Positions 59,304 to 64,000 of a stretch of 64,000 nucleotides of DNA are shown in pieces. How positions within the stretch are numbered: position 1 is the first letter of the stretch; the number at the start of each line of letters is the position of its first letter. The stretch comes from Phragmites australis (taxonomy: Eukaryota; Streptophyta; Magnoliopsida; Poales; Poaceae), in the NCBI RefSeq assembly GCF_958298935.1, contig NC_084938.1, forward strand, positions 7,881,501-7,945,500. The letters run 5' to 3'. The position numbers and the translations under genes were made by a program. Under the pieces are notes generated by a model. That model was given only the letters and a program-made list of their open reading frames with translations, searched no databases and was not told where the DNA came from.

Positions 59304-59320
59304 TTCTCCCCCTAAGTCTT
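59304..59320 (-). promoter_or_regulatory. Polypurine tract of copia element
   Basis: Minus strand AAGACTTAGGGGGAGAA directly before the LTR. It overlaps the last codons of pol. Confidence 0.85.
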
Positions 59321-62300
59321 GTGCGTCGTCTTGTGGGAAAGTTGAACCATCCCGGTCCTGGAGCAGAGCTCAAGGAACTTGATCCTCCCAAGAGGCTTGG
59401 TAAACAGGTCCGCGAGCTGGTCCTTGGTGTTGATGTAGCTCGCCTTGATGCTCCCTTCCTCTAAACAGTCTCGGATGAAGTGGTACATCACCCGGATGTG
59501 CTTACTCCGTTCATGGAAAACAGGGTTCTTTGCCAGGGCCAGAGCGGACTTGCTGTCCATCCTGAGCTCCACCGCTCTAGTGTCTCTGCCGAGGAGATCA
59601 CCAAGCAGTCGAGCGAGCCAGAGCGCCTGAGTTGAAGCGGTGGAGACCGCTATGTACTCGGCCTCGCAGCTGGACAGGGCCACCACCTGCTGCTTGACCG
59701 ACTGCCAGCTAACGAGGCACTTGCCGAGGAGGAAGAGGATCCCGCTCGTGCTCTTGCTGGTGTCGATGTCGCCGGCGTGGTCACTGTCGCTGTACCCGAC
59801 GAAGTGTGCCGCCCCAGGGCACCTAGGGTAGTAGAGGCCGTGGTCGAGAGTCCTCGCAACGTAGCGGATGATTCTCTTCACAGCCTGCTGGTGCTCCGTC
59901 GTCGGTCGCTGCATGAACCGACTGACGTAGCTGACGGAGAATGCCAAGTCCGGCCGTGTGTGGGCGAGGTAGCGAAGGCTCCCCACAAGACGCCGGTACT
60001 GCGTAGCGTCCACCTCCTCCGTCGTGCTGTCGCGGCTCAGCTTCAGCCTCTCCTCCATCGGAGTGAGAGCTGGGTTGCAGTCGGTGAGCCCAGCTAGCTC
60101 AACGACGCGCTTGGCGTAGGCGGTCTGTCGAAGCGTGATCCCGGAGTCATCCTGGTGCACCTCGATTCCCAGGTAGAAGGAGAGAGGCCCCAGGTCACTC
60201 ATCTGAAAAGTGGCCTTCATCTCTTCCTTAAATGCCGCCACCTCCGCATCCTTGGTGCCGGTGATCACCAAGTCGTCGACGTAGACACCCACCAGCAGAG
60301 CATTTCCTCCACTGCCCCGTCGGTAGATGGCCGCCTCGTGCGGGCTTTGCTCGAAGCCCATCCCCTTTAGCGTGGAATCCAACTTGGCATTCCACGCCCT
60401 CGGCGCCTGCCGCAAGCCGTAGAGGGCCTTGCGCAGGCGGAGCACCTTGCTCTCCTTGCCGGGGATCACAAATCCCGGCGGCTGGTGCACGTAGACCTCC
60501 TCCTTCAAGTCGCCGTTAAGGAACGCCGACTTGACGTCCATATGATGAACACGCCAGCCCTCCTGGGCAGCTAGCGCAAGGAGGAGTCGCACGGACTCCA
60601 TCCGTGCCACGGGAGCGAAGGCGTCGTCGAAATCGACCCCCTCCTGTTGCACGAAGCCTCGTGCCACCAAGCGAGCCTTGTGCTTGACGATGGCGCCGGC
60701 TTCATCCCTCTTCAGCTTGTACACCCACTTAAGGGTGATCGCGCGGTGACCACGAGGAAGGTCAGCAAGCTCCCAGGTGCGGTTCTTCTCAACCGCATCC
60801 ATCTCCAACTGCATCGCGGCGCGCCATGCCGCGTATCTCTCGGCCTCTGCAAACGACCGAGGCTCGCCGTTGTCACACGCAAGGTGCAACTGCGCCTCCA
60901 GGTCGTGAGGCACCAGTCCCGGTACCGGCTGGTCGCCGAGAAGGTTCTCTATCGTACGGTACCGCAACGGCTCGCCGTCGTGGTACGCGTCGATGCGCTC
61001 CTCGTCGTGAGAGAGCGGAGTAGCGAGCTCAACCGGGCTGTGCTCGACACGAGCTGGTGTTGGAGTAGACGTGCCCGGAGAGGTGCCTGTCGGTGCTGGT
61101 GCCAGCTGTGGTGGAGCCAGCGAAGAACTCATCGCAGCCGAGGTCCTGGCTGGAGAGTGTGGCGCTGTCGGAGTAGCAGGCGCCGGGGTCGGTGAAGGCT
61201 CGGGGACTGGGGTAGACGTGCTCGTCGAAGAAGAGCTGCCTACTCCCCCAGCTTCCTCGAAGTGGACGTACTCGACAGTGAAGTCGTCGTACGTTGGAGC
61301 AGTGCCGTCGTCCACCGCCTTGTCCCACGCCCATCCTCGCCCTTCGTTGAACATAACGTCGCGCGCCGTGCGCACACGCTGTGTCTTCGGGTCGAGGATG
61401 CGGTAGGCCTTCGAGCCCTCCGCGTAGCCGATGAACACTCCCGGAGTGCTCCTGTCGTCGAGCTTGCTGATGTGGCCAAGCTCCTTGGCGAACGCGAGGC
61501 AGCCGAAAACTCGCAAGTGGGAGACCGCCGGCTTGCGCCCATGCCAAGCCTCGTACGGCGTCCTGCCGTCGAGCGCCTTGGTAGGCGAGCGGTTGAGGAT
61601 GTAGACGGCCAACACCACCGCCTCTCCCCAGAAGACAGCCGGCATCCCCCTCTGTTTGAGAAGGGCCCGAGCCATTCCCACAACCGTCTGGTTGCGTCGC
61701 TCGATGACGCCGTTCTGCTACGGGCTGTACGGCGCGGAGTAGTGGCGCTGAATGCCCTTATCAGCGCAGTACGACGCGAATTCAGCCGCCGTGAATTCGC
61801 CGCCGTTGTCGGTGCGCAGCATGCGCAGCTTGCGGCCGCACTCCGCCTCTGCAGCAGCCTGCGCACGCCTGATGGCGTTCGCAGCCTCTCCCTTGCTGCC
61901 GAGGACCATCACCCACATGTAGCGGGAGAGGTCGTCGACGAGCAGCAGGAAGTAGCATCGTCCTCCCGGTGTGGCCGGTGTCACCGGACCACACAAGTCC
62001 CCGTGCACAAGCTCGAGCCTCTCCTTGGCTCGAAAGCTCGCCCGCTGGGGAAAGGGGAGTCGCCTCTGCTTCGTCAATACGCAGACGTCGCAGAGCTGCT
62101 CCACATGGTCGAGGCACGGCAGGCCTCGCACCATCTCCGTGGCACTGAGCCGCTTCAGGGCCTCGAAGTGAAGGTGCCCGAAGCGCTCGTGCCACTGCCA
62201 CGCCTCGTCATCCCGATGAGTAGCGAGACAGAGGGGTTGTGCCACCTGCACGTTAAGGACGTAGAGTCGATTTACGCTTCTGGTTACCTTGGCAAGAAGG

Positions 62301-62860
62301 CGACGACGGCGATCCCAAATCCTCATGACTCCATCCTTAACCACCACGCGCGAACCGTTCTCATCCAGCTGTCCCAAGCTGATGATAGAGTTCCTCAACA
62401 CGGGGATGTAGTAGACTCCGGTGAGCAGCCTGTGCTCACCAGACACGGCGGTGAAGATGACGGAGCCGACGCCCTTGATCTCCACGCCGGAGGCATCCCC
62501 AAACTTGACGGAGCCTCGGACGCTAGAGTCAAGCTCGGTGAAGAACTCCCGTCGACCGGTCATGTGATGGGTGGCGCCGGTGTCGAGGCACCACCCGTCA
62601 GTCTTGTCGTTGCCGGAGCCGTCGCCGAGGAGGGCGTGTGCTTTTGGCTCGTCAAGGTGGAGGAGAGCCGCTGCGGCCGGTGCCGCTGGAGGTAGCTCGA
62701 TGTTTGCATGTGCCATGAACAGAGCCGGCTCCTCCTCCGCCTGTGCGACAGGGGCCTGGCCGCGTCGTGGCTGTCGACAGTATTTGGCCCAATGGCCAAG
62801 CTGGCCGCAGTTGCGGCAGGTGTCGTCTCGTGCTGGCTTGTACTTGCCAGCGGCGCCGCC
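59312..62860 (-). pseudogene. Ty1/copia pol polyprotein, one TAG inside
   Basis: Retrotransposon polyprotein: CCHC knuckle CRNCGQLGHWAKYC (about 62777-62818), protease WCLDTGATHHMTG (near 62580), integrase with CDVCVLTKQRR and LRTDNGGEF plus NGVIERRNQTVV (61690-61810), reverse transcriptase from WKWVYKLKRDEAGAIVKHKA to YVDDLVITG (60740-60260), and RNase H with SDSDHAGDIDTSKSTSG and SSCEAEYIA (59790-59640), ending at 59312. The frame is continuous over about 1180 codons except for TAG at 61715-61717, in SP-stop-QNGVIERR, where relatives have Gln; TAG 62858-62860 separates it from gag. Catalytic residues of every enzyme are present. The integrase-RT spacer is Pro/Thr/Ser-rich. Lineage within copia not assigned with certainty. 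Confidence 0.93.
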
Positions 62861-64000
62861 CTAGGCGCCTCCGCGGGCATCACCCTCGGCACGTCCTCGC
62901 GCCCCGGCCTGGGCGTCTCTGCGCGCCTTGCGCGGCTTGCCACGCTTGCGGCCGCCTGTCGCGGAAGAAGGCTCCCCCTTCTTCCGGTCACCTTGGCAGG
63001 CAGCCCACTGCTCCCGAGTGAGAAGGAGCTTCCCGCCAGTGGTGATGGGCCCCGAGAGAGACTGTGGCTCATCGCTGTCGACGACCTTGAGTCGACCTAT
63101 CGCCTCCTCGATCGACATCGTGGAGAGATCCAGCAGGGACTCGATCGAGCGAGCCATCTGCTTGTACTTCTCGGGGACGCAACGGAAGAGCTTTTCGACA
63201 GCTCTCTCCTCGCCATAGGTGTCATCGCCGAACTGCACCATCTTCTGCAACAGAGTGTTGAGACGGAGAGCAAAGTCATCAACGTCCTCACCTGGCTTGA
63301 AGGCCAGGTTCTCCCACTCCTTGCGAAGTGCCTGCAGTGTGGACTTGCGGGCGCGGTCGCTGCCGATGCGTGCCACAGCTATGGCGTCCCAAGCCTCCTT
63401 GGCAGTCCGCTTATTGGTAAGCGAGAACTGCATCTCGGACGGGACTGCAGCGATGAGGGCATCCAGCGCCCGTCGATCCTGGTCGTAGTCGACGTCGCCG
63501 TACCGGACTGCCTCCCACATGTGCCGCACCTGGGGCTTTACCCTCATCACCGCAGCCCACTCGACATAGTTGGTCTTAGTGAGGGTAGGCCACCCACCGC
63601 CGGGGCCGACGTCCCTGACAACAGCCTGGAGCCCGTGGTAACCACGGTACCGATCCGGGGAGAGAGAGCCACGCTGCCTGTGAAGGCTGCGCTCTCCATC
63701 GGCCCGTCCGCCACCGTTGCCGTGCTCGCCCCCTCCAGGAGCGCCACCGCCGTGCTCGCCTCCTCCAGGAGCGCCACCGCCGTGCGCGCCTCCTCCAGGA
63801 GCGCCGCCGGCGCGTCCGCGTCTGTCTGGGCTGCCGCCGCGCTCGTGGGCGTGCGCGGCTGCCCACTGCGCCGCCCGCGCTCGCGCTGCCTCCCTCCCCA
63901 GCAACTCGAGGTCCGCGTCGGCGCTGTCGTCAGCAGAAACGGAGCTGCTGATGCTGCCGCGCAGAGCCTCGACCTCTGCTGCCGCCGCACGCGCTACATC
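62861..64000 (-). pseudogene. Ty1/copia gag, N-terminus beyond window
   Basis: Same frame as pol. Capsid domain of the Retrotran_gag_2/UBN2 type: TKTNYVEWAAVMRVKPQVRH, KRTAKEAWDAIAVARIGSDR, FALRLNTLLQKMVQFGDDTY, EERAVEKLFRCVPEKYKQMA. N-terminal to it is an Arg/Ala-rich helix and a Gly-rich linker of GGAHGGGAPGGGEH repeats. The frame is still open at 64000, so the start codon is outside. TAG at 62858-62860 ends it before the knuckle; copia gag and pol are normally one frame, so this is a lesion or a leaky stop. Confidence 0.85.
63724..63813. repeat. 30-bp tandem repeat coding Gly-rich gag linker
   Basis: Three units of CTCCAGGAGCGCCACCGCCG plus about ten further bases, in frame (30 bp), encode the GGGAPGGGEHGG-type linker. 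Confidence 0.85.

Larger units (their letters stand above)
58844..64000 (-). mobile_element. Ty1/copia retrotransposon, 5' part outside window
   Basis: LTR at 58844-59303, polypurine tract at 59304-59320, then one long minus-strand gag-pol frame with two internal TAG codons, open to the window end. All domains are in copia order (gag, protease, integrase, reverse transcriptase, RNase H). GC-rich and barely decayed, hence young compared with the gypsy copies. Confidence 0.95.

Noticed and set aside
61262..62695. 477-residue plus-strand frame
   Set aside because: Antisense to the copia pol frame, which has clear protease and integrase motifs; an artefact of GC-rich coding sequence.

Overview
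The window looks like nuclear DNA of a grass (Poaceae). Evidence: introns with GT/AG borders; CACTA, Ty1/copia, Ty3/gypsy and L1-type LINE elements nested in one another; a coiled-coil NLR relic; and a gene tail matching the plant XBAT/XBOS ankyrin-RING ubiquitin ligases. The repeat style (CACTA ends built from short CAGTGCCGGTT-like units, LTRs with CACCGGA palindromes) is typical of grasses. I cannot name the species. I saw no bacterial operon, CRISPR array, rRNA or tRNA gene.

Layout. 1-4498: minus-strand CACTA element cut by the window edge. 4499-6860: AT-rich spacer with a possible MITE. 6861-11999: complete CACTA element with matching ends and AGT target duplication, carrying a shortened TNP2-like gene joined to a Ulp1-type protease module. 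12000-14240: remains of a chromovirus-like Ty3/gypsy element (primer site and gag). 14290-14640: dispersed AT-rich repeat. 14640-23857: decayed Tat-like Ty3/gypsy element whose 3' LTR is split by a 1480-bp solo LTR (21978-23457, GGAAG duplication). 25465-27420: membrane-protein pseudogene split by a small CACTA-like element. 27765-29222: truncated CACTA 5' end. 30634-32153: two short GC-rich divergent genes with GA-repeat leaders, the best candidates for ordinary genes. 34850-36465: Sirevirus-like LTR relic. 36470-42696: degenerate LINE. 43492-44174: second copy of the membrane-protein gene, cut by a gypsy LTR. 44175-47897: nested gypsy, LTR and CACTA fragments. 49030-50092: tandem array of the repeat seen at 14.4 kb. 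52949-56231: CNL-type NLR pseudogene interrupted by a 403-bp solo LTR (GCTAA duplication) and a triplicated LRR segment. 57291-58464: last three exons of an XBOS33-like RING ligase. 58844-64000: minus-strand Ty1/copia element, nearly intact, apparently inserted in an intron of that gene.

How it fits together. Most of the window is layered transposon insertion. Host genes are few: the divergent pair and the XBOS-like tail look intact, whereas the NLR and both membrane-protein copies are broken by elements or short duplications. No new enzymatic system is evident. The most informative items are the exact insertion scars, the recurrent 11/22-bp tandem duplications at broken reading frames, the modified Ulp1 protease in the complete CACTA element, and the divergent gene pair.
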